64,000 nt of DNA from Methylorubrum populi (GCF_002355515.1 NZ_AP014809.1:3496501-3560500), one strand, 5' to 3'. Shown: positions 10,200-18,958, counted from the stretch's first letter. Made by a program: numbers and translations. Notes: generated by a model from the letters alone, not told the origin.

Positions 10200-11183
10200 T
10201 CAGGCGCGCGGGAACGCCGCTTCCAGCTGCCGGCGAAGCCGCGCTTCGTCGGCGAAGGCGAGGGCAACCCGCAGCACCCGCACCGCGGCGCGTGCCTCTG
10301 CGGGAAGGCGAACCGCATCCTTCTCCGTCGTGACGAGTTCGGCGCCCTCGCGTGCGGCGAGCGCCGAGAGCGCCGCGAGTTCGTCCGGCCGGAAGGGATG
10401 ATGATCGGGAAAGGCCCGCTCGGCCACGATCTCGGCACCCAGGCTCCGCAGCGTCTCGAAGAACTTTTCCGGGCGTCCGATCCCGGCGAAGGCGATGACG
10501 CGGCATCCGGCCCAATCCGGACCTTCCTCGGACACGAGGTGGGCGCGATGGACCGGCAGGCCCCGGCGGTCCGCCTCGGCCGCCAGAGCCGCGCCGGGCG
10601 CGCCGCTGCCGACCAGCACGAGGCCTCCGACATGCGGCCACTGGCGAGCGAGCGGCGCCCTCAGCGGCCCGGCGGGGAAGGGCAAGCCGTTGCCGATGCC
10701 GGCCCCGCCATCGACCACCGCGAGCGAGAGCGTCTTGGTCAGACTCGGATTCTGCAAGCCGTCATCCATGACGATCACGTCGGCACCGGCCTCGGCGCAG
10801 AGGCGGGCGCCGGCGGGGCGGTCGCGGGCGACCACCGTGATGCCGGCCCGCGCCAGCAGCAGCGGTTCGTCGCCGACCTCGGCCGCTGCGTGCCGTGCGG
10901 GATCCACGATCACTGGCCCGGCGAGCCGGCCACCATAGCCGCGGCTGAGGAAGGCCGGCGCTCGGCCGAGTTCGCGCAGGAGGCGGGCCAGGGCCAGCGC
11001 CGACGGCGTCTTGCCGGCACCGCCGAGGGTGAAGTTGCCGACGCACAGGACGGGGCAGGGCGGCATCGCACCGGCCCGGTCCATCCGGTTGGCGGTCAGG
11101 CCGCCGTACAGCCGGCCGGCGGGCGCCAGGAGCCGGGCGAGGGGATGCGTGGGGGGCCGGGACCAGAAACCGGGCGGGCGCAT
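10200..11183 (-). CDS. lpxK: Tetraacyldisaccharide 4'-kinase
   Basis: LpxK phosphorylates the 4' position of the lipid A disaccharide at the inner face of the cytoplasmic membrane. The 327-residue protein begins MRPPGFWSRPPTHPLARLLA, contains the P-loop GNFTLGGAGKTPSALALARL, and then FLSRGYGGRLAGP. Further conserved segments are GDEPLLLAR, IVMDDGLQNPSLTK and VTTEKDAVRLP. It is the last gene of a leftward operon after waaA (seven-base spacing) and a DUF374 acyltransferase, so the unit completes Kdo-lipid A assembly. Length is normal. Confidence 0.95.
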   Translation of the reverse strand: MRPPGFWSRPPTHPLARLLAPAGRLYGGLTANRMDRAGAMPPCPVLCVGNFTLGGAGKTPSALALARLLRELGRAPAFLSRGYGGRLAGPVIVDPARHAAAEVGDEPLLLARAGITVVARDRPAGARLCAEAGADVIVMDDGLQNPSLTKTLSLAVVDGGAGIGNGLPFPAGPLRAPLARQWPHVGGLVLVGSGAPGAALAAEADRRGLPVHRAHLVSEEGPDWAGCRVIAFAGIGRPEKFFETLRSLGAEIVAERAFPDHHPFRPDELAALSALAAREGAELVTTEKDAVRLPAEARAAVRVLRVALAFADEARLRRQLEAAFPRA

Positions 11184-11190
11184 CGCGGCC

Positions 11191-12489
11191 TCAGTCGCGC
11201 TCGCGCGCCGAGAGCTTCATCTGCGCGACGTAGGGCTCGAGCACGGCGAAGGTGCGCCCCACCGCGCCCTCGAGCGGCACGAGCGCCGCCTGGCCCTTGG
11301 CCCACATCGCCGCCAGCGCCCGCGGATCGGCGACCAGATCGCCGACGGCCATCAGGAGTTCCGCCTCGTCGGCGACCCTGCGCGCTCCCGCGCCGGCATC
11401 GAGCGCGCCGTAGGGCTCATGGAAGTTGTGAACATGGGGCCCGTGCAGGATGGCGCTGTCCAGACGCACCGGCTCAATCGGGTTCTGGCCTCCGTGCGGC
11501 ACCAGCGAACCGCCGAGGAAGACGAGCGGGCAGAGCCGGTAGAACAGGCCGAGCTCGCCGAGCGTGTCGGCGACGTAGAGGTCGATGGAGGGCAGCGGGC
11601 GCCCGCCCTTGGACCGCCGGCTTACGCGCAGGCCGGCCTCGGCGGCGATGCGGGCCACCTCCTCGCCCCGGCGGGGATGGCGCGGCACGATCACCGTTAG
11701 CAGGCGCGGGAAGCGCGCCTTCAGGCCGGCATGGATGCGGGCGATGATCTCGTCCTCGCCGGCATGGGTGCTGGCCGCGACCCAGACCGGCCGGTCCCCG
11801 ATCATGTCGCCGAGATAGGCGAGCTGCTGCGAATCGGCCGGCGGCACGGCGGAATCGTATTTGAGATTGCCGACCACGTTGATGCGCGGCGCGCCGAGCC
11901 GGGCGAAGCGCTCACCGTCCTCTCGGGTCTGCACGAGGCAGACGGCGATACGGGCCAGCAGGGCCCGGGCGGTGTCGGGTGAGCGCGTCCAGGCCTTGAA
12001 CGAGCGCTCCGACATCCGGCCGTTGACGAGCACGAGCGGGATGCCGCGGCGGTGAAGCGAGATGATGGTGTTGGGCCAGATCTCGGACTCGGCGACGATG
12101 GCGAGGTCCGGTCGCCAATGCGCGAGGAAGCGCTCGATCCAGCGCGGCGCATCGAGCGGCATGTACTGATGCACGGCGCCCGCGGGCAGGCGCTTGCTCA
12201 GGAGATCGGCCGCGCTGCGCGTGCCGGTGGTGACGAGGACCGAGCAGCCGCGGGCGATCATGCCTTCGACCAGCCCGACGAGGGAGAGCGCCTCGCCGAT
12301 GCTGGCGCCGTGCATCCACACGAGATGGCCGACCGGCCGCGCCCGTCCGGGGAGGCCGCGCCGCTCCGGGAGCCTCCCCGGATCCTCCTTGCCCCGGCGC
12401 GAGCGCCACGCCAGCAGGCCGGCCACGGCCGGCTCGCCGAGATAGAGCCCGTAGCGGTAGGCGCGCAGCGTGACGGGGAGCTTCGGCAC
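11191..12489 (-). CDS. waaA: 3-deoxy-D-manno-octulosonic acid transferase
   Basis: WaaA adds Kdo residues from CMP-Kdo to lipid A precursor on the inner membrane. The 432-residue product has an N-terminal Rossmann half with VWMHGASIGEALSLVGL, where Glu is the expected catalytic base. VLVTTGTRSAADLL and ILAESE-like VAESEIWPNTI follow. The C-terminal half carries VFLGGSLVPHGGQNPIEPVRL, the conserved CMP-Kdo site. I use the GTG at 12489 because it follows the upstream stop; the GGAGG lies almost on top of it, so the exact start is uncertain. The gene overlaps nothing and sits between the DUF374 acyltransferase and lpxK. Confidence 0.93.
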   Translation of the reverse strand: MPKLPVTLRAYRYGLYLGEPAVAGLLAWRSRRGKEDPGRLPERRGLPGRARPVGHLVWMHGASIGEALSLVGLVEGMIARGCSVLVTTGTRSAADLLSKRLPAGAVHQYMPLDAPRWIERFLAHWRPDLAIVAESEIWPNTIISLHRRGIPLVLVNGRMSERSFKAWTRSPDTARALLARIAVCLVQTREDGERFARLGAPRINVVGNLKYDSAVPPADSQQLAYLGDMIGDRPVWVAASTHAGEDEIIARIHAGLKARFPRLLTVIVPRHPRRGEEVARIAAEAGLRVSRRSKGGRPLPSIDLYVADTLGELGLFYRLCPLVFLGGSLVPHGGQNPIEPVRLDSAILHGPHVHNFHEPYGALDAGAGARRVADEAELLMAVGDLVADPRALAAMWAKGQAALVPLEGAVGRTFAVLEPYVAQMKLSARERD

Positions 12490-12494
12490 CCTCC

Positions 12495-13244
12495 TCACGC
12501 CGGGATGCCCTGCGGCGCGGCGGCGGGCGCGCCGCCGACCCGGTCCGGCCGGCCGACGAGGGTGTAGGCCCGGTCGTGGACGCGGTTCAACTCGGCCTGG
12601 ACCCGCTGGCGCAGGGCATCGACCTCGTCCGGCGTCACCTCGCGGGGCACGTAGGTCGGCTCGCCGAACACCATGGCGCCGCGGCCGAAGGGCAGACCGA
12701 GGCAGGCCCGGTCCCAGGAATTGAAGCGGATGTGCCGGCTCGTCACAACCGCCACCGGAACGATGGGGGCGCCGGAGAAGCGCGCCAGCATGATGATCCC
12801 GGCATCGCACACACGCGAGACCTTGGGCACATCGGCGGAGAAGGCGACCGTCTCGCCGCCCTTCAGCGCCTTCACCATCGCCCGCAGGCCCTCGGCGCCG
12901 CCCTTGGCGCGGGCGTCCTTGACGGCACGCCCGCGGGCGCCGGAGGCGCGCATCACCCGAACGCCCATCCGCGTCAGGGCCATGGTGTTGATGTTGCCGT
13001 CCGGCGAGCGCGAGATGATCGTGGCGACCCGGTCCTGCGGCCGGCGCATGAACGAAATCATGATGTGCTGGCCGTGCCACATCGCCGCGATGAACGGACC
13101 GTAGGCGTCGAGCCGGGCATAGGCGTCGGCGGGCTCCACGGTGAAGCGGTTGGTGCGCCGGACTAGCCGAAGGTAGCTGGAGGCGACGGTGGCGAGCACC
13201 CGCTGCACCCCGGGCTTGCGGCCGATGGTCTTGATCAGGCCCAT
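12495..13244 (-). CDS. Lysophospholipid acyltransferase family protein (DUF374)
   Basis: The 249-residue protein belongs to the DUF374 branch of LPLAT acyltransferases. It shows FIAAMWHGQHIMISFMRR, where W-H-G-Q replaces the classic HX4D arrangement, and then IISRSPDGNINTMALTRMGV and GETVAFSADVPKVSRVCDAG. IVPVAVVTSRHIRFNSWDR follows, and the C terminus is Ala/Pro-rich. DUF374 genes commonly sit beside waaA and lpxK in alphaproteobacteria, and a role in lipid A or outer-membrane lipid acylation is inferred from that context. It is the first gene of the leftward LPS operon, and its stop is only a few bases before the waaA start. Confidence 0.85.
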   Translation of the reverse strand: MGLIKTIGRKPGVQRVLATVASSYLRLVRRTNRFTVEPADAYARLDAYGPFIAAMWHGQHIMISFMRRPQDRVATIISRSPDGNINTMALTRMGVRVMRASGARGRAVKDARAKGGAEGLRAMVKALKGGETVAFSADVPKVSRVCDAGIIMLARFSGAPIVPVAVVTSRHIRFNSWDRACLGLPFGRGAMVFGEPTYVPREVTPDEVDALRQRVQAELNRVHDRAYTLVGRPDRVGGAPAAAPQGIPA

Positions 13245-13473
13245 GAGTTCGGACCGCCCTGTCCCGCTTCGCTCGATCTCAGGCCGGCCCGCCTGTCGTG
13301 CCGAGGCGACCGGAACGGTGGCTGTCTACCTCCGACCCTGGGATCGACGCAACGGAGACACGCCACTATTTTAACATACGCTATACGATGCCGGAGCCGC
13401 ATCGGCGATCGTCCGGTGCGGCAGAGTTCCCGATATTGACGTCGGCGCGCGTTGCCGCGATGCGGGACGGCGC

Positions 13474-14421
13474 ATGTTCCGTCTCGCCCATCTCACCGAC
13501 CCCCATGTCGGGCCGCTGCCGCGGCCGCGCCTGCGCCAGCTTCTCAGCAAGCGGGCGGCCGGCTACGTAAACTGGCACCGGGGCCGCGGGCGCCATCACG
13601 ATATGGACCTGCTCGGCGCCCTCATTGCCGACCTGCACGACCAGGGGGCCGATCACGTCGCCTGCACCGGCGACCTGTGCAATCTCGGCCTTCCGGACGA
13701 GTGGGAGAGCGCCCGTCTCTTCCTTGAGGCGCTGGGGCCGTCCGAGCGGGTCAGCTTCGTGCCCGGCAACCACGACGCCTATGTCCGCGGTTCACTCGAG
13801 GGGCTGCTCGCCGCCTGCGGCGGCTGGACGAAGGCCGATGACGGGCAGACCCGTCTGTTTCCCTTCCTGCGGCGGCGCGGGCCGCTCGCTCTGGTCGGCC
13901 TGTCCTCGGCGATCCCGACCAAGCCCTTCGTGGCCAGCGGGCGCCTCGGCGCGCCCCAGATCGAGGCGGCCGAGCGCCTGCTGCGCGATCTCGCGGCGGC
14001 GCCGGACCGGCCTTGCCGGGTGGTGATGATTCATCACCCGCCCCATCCGGGCGGCGCGGCCTCGGGACGGGAGCTGAAGGACGCGGCCGACTTCGCGGCG
14101 ATGATCGGACGGGCGGGAGCGGATCTGATCCTGCACGGGCACAACCATGTCGGTACCGTGGCCCGGATCACCGGGCCGGACGGGCGCCCCGTGCCGGTAG
14201 TGGGCGCGCCCTCGGCCTCGGCGCGCACGCTGCTCACGAATCGGCGCGCCTCCTACTATCTCTACACGGTCACGCCCCATGCGGACGGCTTCCGGATCGC
14301 GGTGACCGAACGCGGCCTCGACGAGGCCGGCGGTATCGGCGAATTGTCGGGCTTCGACCTCGACACCCCTCCGGCGGACCGGGTCGGGATCGTCCATCGA
14401 CGGCGCTTGCGCCGAAGCTGA
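13474..14421 (+). CDS. Metallophosphoesterase (3',5'-cyclic-nucleotide phosphodiesterase-like)
   Basis: A 315-residue cytoplasmic calcineurin-like phosphoesterase. It has the dimetal ligands in family order: LTDPHVG at residues 7-13, ACTGDLCN near residue 70, VPGNHDAY near 95, MIHHPPH near 188 and LHGHNHVG near 222. The order matches class III cyclic-nucleotide phosphodiesterases, but many members act on other phosphodiesters. The ATG at 13474 is directly followed by the first metal motif. The gene is alone and divergent from the LPS operon, with an A/T-rich stretch 13370-13390 upstream that probably contains its promoter. Confidence 0.85.
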   Translation: MFRLAHLTDPHVGPLPRPRLRQLLSKRAAGYVNWHRGRGRHHDMDLLGALIADLHDQGADHVACTGDLCNLGLPDEWESARLFLEALGPSERVSFVPGNHDAYVRGSLEGLLAACGGWTKADDGQTRLFPFLRRRGPLALVGLSSAIPTKPFVASGRLGAPQIEAAERLLRDLAAAPDRPCRVVMIHHPPHPGGAASGRELKDAADFAAMIGRAGADLILHGHNHVGTVARITGPDGRPVPVVGAPSASARTLLTNRRASYYLYTVTPHADGFRIAVTERGLDEAGGIGELSGFDLDTPPADRVGIVHRRRLRRS

Positions 14422-14436
14422 CCCGCCCGCGTCCGG

Positions 14437-14913
14437 TCAGATCGCGCCCATCTTCGACAGGCCGTTGGCGCGGGGGAGGGGACGCAGGAGGCTCTTCACC
14501 TGCGAGAACGGCCGCGGCCGGTTGATCACCTCGTCGAGCCGCGACCACAGCGTCTTGGGCGAGAAGGGCTTGGCGATGATCTCGTTGACGCCCAGGGCGA
14601 TCGCCCGGTCGACGACGTTGCGGCGCGGCTGGGCCAGCATCAGGATGATCGGCACCGTCGGCGAGGGCGAGGTGGCGGGCGTGCGGGCGAGCCGGATGAA
14701 CTCCTCGCCCGAGAGGATCGCCAGATCCCAGTCGATGATGGTGAGGTCCGGCTTGCTCTCGGCGAGCACGCCGAGCGCCTCCGCGCCGTCGGGCGCCTCC
14801 AGCACGCGCTTGATGCCGACGCGCATCAGCATGTCGCGCACGATGCGGCGGATGTAGAGGCTCTCGTCCACGACGAGGGCGGAGAGATCCGGGAAGGTCG
14901 GAGTTGCGATCAT
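14437..14913 (-). CDS. Stand-alone response regulator receiver protein (CheY-like)
   Basis: A 158-residue protein made of one receiver domain plus a short tail. It has the N-terminal acidic residues ALVVDESLYIRR, with one acid replaced compared with the usual DD or ED pair. The phospho-acceptor Asp lies in LTIIDWDLAILSGEEF and the conserved Lys in IIAKPFSPKTL. No output domain is present, so it should act by protein contact, as CheY or DivK-like regulators do. It is convergent with the metallophosphoesterase and divergent from the cold-shock gene, and no kinase is nearby. Confidence 0.9.
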   Translation of the reverse strand: MIATPTFPDLSALVVDESLYIRRIVRDMLMRVGIKRVLEAPDGAEALGVLAESKPDLTIIDWDLAILSGEEFIRLARTPATSPSPTVPIILMLAQPRRNVVDRAIALGVNEIIAKPFSPKTLWSRLDEVINRPRPFSQVKSLLRPLPRANGLSKMGAI

Positions 14914-15293
14914 CGGCGGCCGGCGCCCGGTTCGGATCCGAGCGTTTCACGGCGAGTCTTAGTCGCGGTCGGGTTTGCGTTTCCCTAAAGCATCCCCGAA
15001 CTGCGAGAATCACGCTCGAGAATCGTTCTCAACTACTTCCCTTGCGTGCAACCCGGATCGGCACTCGCGCCTTCCCAAAAGGGGTACGTAAGCAGTTTCA
15101 CCGCGAAAATGCGGAGCCTGAAGCACGGATCGGTTAGAAGATCCTTGCGGTATGGACGGGATTGCGTCAGACCTGAGGCATCGCTCCCGGTAGCCGCAGC
15201 CGGGGGGATGATAGTGCGGCGCGTCGGCTGTCTCGAGATAGCGCGCACGCGGTATTCGAGACTTGGCGGGCGGACGGTTTTTGCGAGCTTTCA
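14914..15293. other. Divergent intergenic region with the long cold-shock mRNA leader
   Basis: These 380 bases lie between the receiver gene and the cold-shock protein gene, which point away from each other. Frames covering it are Arg-rich and do not look coding. A long 5' leader is usual for cold-shock mRNAs and could act as a temperature-sensitive structure, but I could not establish a specific fold. An A/T-richer part near 15010-15080 may hold the promoters. Confidence 0.4.
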
Positions 15294-16094
15294 ATGGGAC
15301 GTGGTCGTGATTTCAGGGGGCCGCAGAAGCGCGGCTTCGATGAGGGTGGTGCCGAGCCGCGTTGGCCGGACGAACTGCCCCCCGGCGGCGGTGACCGCTT
15401 CGGCGGCGGCGGCGGCGGTGGTAACCGCTTCGGTGGCGGGTACGGCGGCGGTGGCGGTGGCGGCGGCTTCGACCGCGGACCGGCCCGTGCGCCCGCGGCC
15501 CCGTCGGGTCCGGAGCGTGACGCCACGGTGAAGTGGTTCAACAAGGAGAAGGGCTTCGGCTTCGTGGAGCTGGGCGACGGTTCCGGCGACGCCTTCCTCC
15601 ACATCCGCGCGGTCGAGGCCGCCGGCCACGACGATCTCCTGCCCGGCACACGCCTGACGGTCCAGACTGCCCAGGGGCAGAAGGGTCCGCAGGTCACCGC
15701 GGTGACCAGCGTCGACACCTCCACGGCCGAGGCGGCTCCGCCCCGTCGCGAGGGCCCGCGCTTCGGCGGCGGCGGCGACCGCTTCGGTGGTGGCGACCGT
15801 TTCGGCGGCGGTGATCGCTTCGCCGGCGGCGGCCGTGATCGGTTCGGCGGTGGCGGCGGCGGACGCTTCGCCTCCGGTCCGTCGGTCGAGATGACCGGCA
15901 CCGTGAAGTGGTACGATCCGGCCAAGGGCTTCGGCTTCGTCTCGGTGAACGACGGCGGCAAGGACGTATTCGTCCACCGCTCGGCGCTCTCCCGCGCCGG
16001 CCTGGACTCCCTGGCCGAGGGCCAGCAGGTCACGCTCGGCGTGGTCGAGGGCCAGAAGGGCCGCGAGGCCTCCAGCATCACCGTCGATTACTGA
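15294..16094 (+). CDS. Double cold-shock-domain protein with Gly/Arg/Phe-rich disordered segments
   Basis: The 266-residue protein has two nucleic-acid-binding cold-shock domains. The first covers residues about 77-140 with TVKWFNKEKGFGFVELG and DAFLHI. The second covers about 200-265 with GTVKWYDPAKGFGFVSVNDG and DVFVHRSAL. Both keep the RNP1 and RNP2 aromatic residues. The first is preceded by a low-complexity arm and the two are joined by another, built from GGGDRF and GGGNRF units that resemble eukaryotic RGG/FG-type RNA-binding segments. It should bind RNA or ssDNA and may condense with it. An intrinsic terminator follows directly, so it is probably monocistronic. Confidence 0.92.
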   Translation: MGRGRDFRGPQKRGFDEGGAEPRWPDELPPGGGDRFGGGGGGGNRFGGGYGGGGGGGGFDRGPARAPAAPSGPERDATVKWFNKEKGFGFVELGDGSGDAFLHIRAVEAAGHDDLLPGTRLTVQTAQGQKGPQVTAVTSVDTSTAEAAPPRREGPRFGGGGDRFGGGDRFGGGDRFAGGGRDRFGGGGGGRFASGPSVEMTGTVKWYDPAKGFGFVSVNDGGKDVFVHRSALSRAGLDSLAEGQQVTLGVVEGQKGREASSITVDY

Positions 16095-16116
16095 TCGACG
16101 CCTGACGGATTGATGG

Positions 16117-16146
16117 AAACGGCGGCCTCACGGCCGCCGTTTTCGT
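16117..16146 (+). terminator. Intrinsic terminator after the cold-shock gene
   Basis: AAACGGCGGCC (16117-16127) pairs perfectly with GGCCGCCGTTT (16132-16142) around a four-base loop and continues into TCGTTT. It begins 23 bases after the stop codon of the double cold-shock protein. Confidence 0.85.
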
Positions 16147-16203
16147 TTGGCGCCATTGCTGCGCGAGCCGGCTCCGGTCGGCTGAGATCATGATGAGAAC
16201 GCG

Positions 16204-16449
16204 ATGCGTCGGACCATGAGCGCGCTCGGCCTGCTCCTCCTATGCTCGGCACCGGCCGCGGCGGAGGACTTCACCGGCTTCTATGCCGGCGTGAATGCGG
16301 GCTGGGCGTTCGAGCACGGCGGCTCGCGCGACGTCTCCGCCCCCGGCCAGCCGGGCTCGGCGAAACCGGAGGACGGACTTCCGCCGAGCGTGGCGCGGGT
16401 TCAGGAACGCCGCCTGCCGGAGGCGTCGCCGTCGTCCGGGCGGCGCTGA
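16204..16449 (+). CDS. Short exported protein resembling the N terminus of an outer-membrane beta-barrel protein
   Basis: This 81-residue frame begins with a convincing signal peptide, MSALGLLLLCSAPAAAEDF, reached from the ATG at 16204 or 16219. FTGFYAGVNAGWAFEHGG follows, the opening strand typical of small alphaproteobacterial outer-membrane proteins, which are normally about 200 residues or more. After that the sequence becomes Pro/Arg-rich with no further strands, and it ends in PSSGRR. It may be a truncated remnant of a porin-like gene or a small secreted protein. I see no continuation in another frame, because the leftward aminopeptidase gene begins at once. Confidence 0.5.
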   Translation: MRRTMSALGLLLLCSAPAAAEDFTGFYAGVNAGWAFEHGGSRDVSAPGQPGSAKPEDGLPPSVARVQERRLPEASPSSGRR

Positions 16450-16477
16450 CACCGAACACGGACGCCTCCTGAGCGCG

Positions 16478-17887
16478 TCAGAGCTTGCGGCCGAAGCGCT
16501 CGGCCACCAGGGCGTAGGCGAGGCGGGCGGTCTGCACCTCGCCGCCCTCCGGCCGTCCGGGCTTGGTCGAGGGATTCCAGCCGTAGAGGTCGAAATGCAC
16601 GTGCGCCCGGGTCCGGCGCACGAAGCGGCGCAGGAACAGGGCCGCGGTGATCGCCCCAGCGAAACCGCCGCCCGGCGCGTTGTTGAGATCGGCGACCTTC
16701 GACTCGAGCAGGCTCGCGTAGGGCGGATGCAGCGGCAGGCGCCAGACGGGATCGTTGACGCGCAGGCCCGCCTCCGCGACCGCGCCCGCAAGCCCCTCGT
16801 CCTCGGTGAAGAATGCCGGCAGGTCGGGGCCGAGCGCGACGCGGGCGGCACCGGTCAGCGTGGCGAAATCGAGGATCAGGTCCGGCTCCTCGGCATCGGC
16901 CAGTGCCAGCGCGTCGGCGAGGATCAGGCGCCCCTCTGCGTCGGTATTGCCGATCTCGACCGTGAGGCCGGCACGGGAGCGGATCACGTCGCCGGGGCGG
17001 AAGGCGTCGCCGGCAATGGCGTTCTCGACGCTCGGCACGATCAGCCGCAGCCGCACCGGCAGGCCGGCTCCCATGATCATCTCCGCCGCCGCCAGCGCCG
17101 CGGCGGCCCCACCCATATCCTTCTTCATCAGGAGCATGTTCGAGGCGGGCTTGATGTCGAGGCCGCCGGTGTCGAACACGACGCCCTTGCCGACCAGCGT
17201 CACCCGCGGCGCATCCTGCGCGCCCCAGGTCAGATCGATCAGACGGGGCGCCCGCGGCGAGGCGGCGCCGACCGCGTGAACGAGCGGAGCTTCCTTCCCC
17301 AGCTCGGCGCCCGCTGTCACGGTAACCGCCGCGCCAAACCGTTCGCCCAGGGCGCGCACAGCGGCTTCCACCTCGGCCGGCCCGAGGTCGTTGGCGGGAG
17401 TGTTGATGAGGTCGCGCCCGCTCGCGACCGCCTGCGCGATCCGTCCGAGCGCCGCCGCATCGACGCCATCCGGGGCCACGAGGCGCGGGCGCGGGTCGCC
17501 CGGCTTGCGGTAGCGGTCGAACCGGTAGCTGCCGAGCAGCCAAGCCAGCGCCGCCTCAACGGCATCGAGGGCGTCGCAGGGCTCGAGACGGTAGTCGCCG
17601 GCGGGCAGAGCGCCCGGTAGCTTGCCGGTGAGAAACCGGTCGCGATGCCCTTCCTTCGCCTCGCCGAGGCCGAACAGCACGAGGCCGAGCCCACCGTCCT
17701 CACCCGGCAGGAGCGCGACCCGGCCCGCCTTCGGAGCGAATCCGGTGGCGGCGGCGAAGCTGCGCTGGAGCGCCGGCAGGCCGGCCTCGATCGTCGCCCA
17801 CCCGTCCGCCGTCACGCACCGGATCGGGACTGCGCCGACGGCCGCATCGAGGAGGGCGGTTCCGGACGATGTCGGGTCTGGGGTCAT
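16478..17887 (-). CDS. Leucyl aminopeptidase family protein (M17)
   Basis: M17 enzymes are cytosolic hexameric dimetal aminopeptidases that trim N-terminal residues from peptides. The 469-residue product has a variable N-terminal domain and a catalytic domain starting near residue 160 (GRDLINTPANDLGPAEVEAA). The metal ligands lie in TLVGKGVVFDTGGLDIKP, MLLMKKDMGGAAA and the signature EIGNTDAEGRLILADAL. It is a little shorter than E. coli PepA and closer to the rhizobial PepA2/PepB-like group. It lies divergently from the TadD-like gene, with about 100 bases between. Confidence 0.92.
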   Translation of the reverse strand: MTPDPTSSGTALLDAAVGAVPIRCVTADGWATIEAGLPALQRSFAAATGFAPKAGRVALLPGEDGGLGLVLFGLGEAKEGHRDRFLTGKLPGALPAGDYRLEPCDALDAVEAALAWLLGSYRFDRYRKPGDPRPRLVAPDGVDAAALGRIAQAVASGRDLINTPANDLGPAEVEAAVRALGERFGAAVTVTAGAELGKEAPLVHAVGAASPRAPRLIDLTWGAQDAPRVTLVGKGVVFDTGGLDIKPASNMLLMKKDMGGAAAALAAAEMIMGAGLPVRLRLIVPSVENAIAGDAFRPGDVIRSRAGLTVEIGNTDAEGRLILADALALADAEEPDLILDFATLTGAARVALGPDLPAFFTEDEGLAGAVAEAGLRVNDPVWRLPLHPPYASLLESKVADLNNAPGGGFAGAITAALFLRRFVRRTRAHVHFDLYGWNPSTKPGRPEGGEVQTARLAYALVAERFGRKL

Positions 17888-17983
17888 GGAAAATAAGCTT
17901 AACCGGCCATTAGGGTTAACGCTCTATCACCCCGCCATCGGCACGGCGCAAGCGCCGACCGTGGGATTGGGGGAGAGGACGAC

Positions 17984-18832
17984 ATGACCGGCATCTGCGG
18001 CAGGGCCCCGAGCCAGCCTGGAACGGTCCGTGCCCGGCGCCTGCTCGCCCTGGCCCTGGTGGGTCTCGGGCTTGCCGGCTGCCAGTCCCGCTCGCCGGAG
18101 ACCACCGGCTCACTCGGCAGCCTCAACCCGTTCGGGAAGAGCCGTTCGGAGCGCTCGCCCCGCGCCGAGGTCGAGGCCTTGGCAGAGCGCTACAACGCCG
18201 ATCCGGGCGATGCGCGCAACGCCATGCGCTACGCCGCGGCGCTTCGGGCGACCGACCAGAAGTCCCAGGCGGTGGCGGTGCTGTAGCAACTGGCCCTGCG
18301 CAATCCGAAGGATAAGACGGTGCTCGCCGCCTACGGCAAGAGCCTCGCCGATGCCGGCCGCTACCAGGAGGCCAACGAGGTTCTTCAGAACGCTCACAGC
18401 CCGGCCCAGCCCGATTGGCGCGTGCTCTCCGCCCAGGGGACGGTCGCGGACGAGACCGGCAATCACGCCCGGGCACAGGGCCTCTACGACGCCGCCCTCA
18501 AGATCGCGCCGAACGAGCCGCGCGTCCTGTCGAATCTCGGCCTCTCCTACGCACTCTCCCGCCGCCTCGACGAGGCCGAGACGACCCTGCGCCTCGCCGT
18601 CGCACAGCCGAAGGCGGATGCCCGCGTGCGCCAGAACCTCGCCCTGGTGCTCGGCCTCAAGGGCCGTTACGACGAGGCGGAGCAGGTGCTGGCCCAGGAT
18701 CTCGGCCCGGCGGAAGCCGCCGCCAACGTGCGGGAGCTGCGCGCCATGGCGGCGCGGCGCACGGCACCGAAGACGGCGCAGGCCACCTCACCGACGCCGG
18801 GACGGCAGCTTGCACGGACGGCGATCCAGTAA
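17984..18832 (+). pseudogene. TadD-like TPR lipoprotein gene interrupted by an in-frame amber codon
   Basis: The first frame (MTGICGRAPSQPG...) encodes 100 residues with a lipobox LAGC (Cys33) and ends at TAG, 18284-18286, within CTG TAG CAA CTG. The same frame stays open past it to 18832 and encodes TPR-like helices (VLAAYGKSLADAGRYQEANE, IAPNEPRVLSNLGLSYALS, LALVLGLKGRYDEAEQVL). Joined, the product would be about 282 residues, the size and layout of TadD-type outer-membrane lipoproteins of Tad/Flp pilus assembly. A CAG-to-TAG change (Gln to stop) is the simplest explanation. Unless the stop is suppressed or is a sequencing error, the gene is inactivated. No other tad genes are in the window. 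Confidence 0.8.
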
Positions 18833-18941
18833 TTCCACGGTCTCTCCCGCGGAACTTCTCGCCCTCCGACCTTGACGAATCCGGCGCGTCTCCCCTATAG
18901 GCTCGCCACTTCCATAGGACTCCGCCGGTATCGATTGTCGC

Positions 18942-18958
18942 GAGGGTTCGACGCCCTC
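18942..18958 (+). other. Small hairpin in the rpmB leader
   Basis: GAGGG and CCCTC flank the seven-base loop TTCGACG about 75 bases upstream of rpmB. It resembles a tRNA T-arm, but no other tRNA parts surround it. It is most simply a leader hairpin of the ribosomal protein mRNA. Confidence 0.35.

Noticed and set aside
15384..15880. GGCGGC simple repeats
   Set aside because: They encode the Gly-rich arms of the cold-shock protein in frame, so they are not an independent repeat element.
18942..18958. tRNA T-arm-like hairpin (GAGGG TTCGACG CCCTC)
   Set aside because: No matching acceptor, D or anticodon arms are found in the flanking sequence, so it is listed only as a leader hairpin of rpmB.
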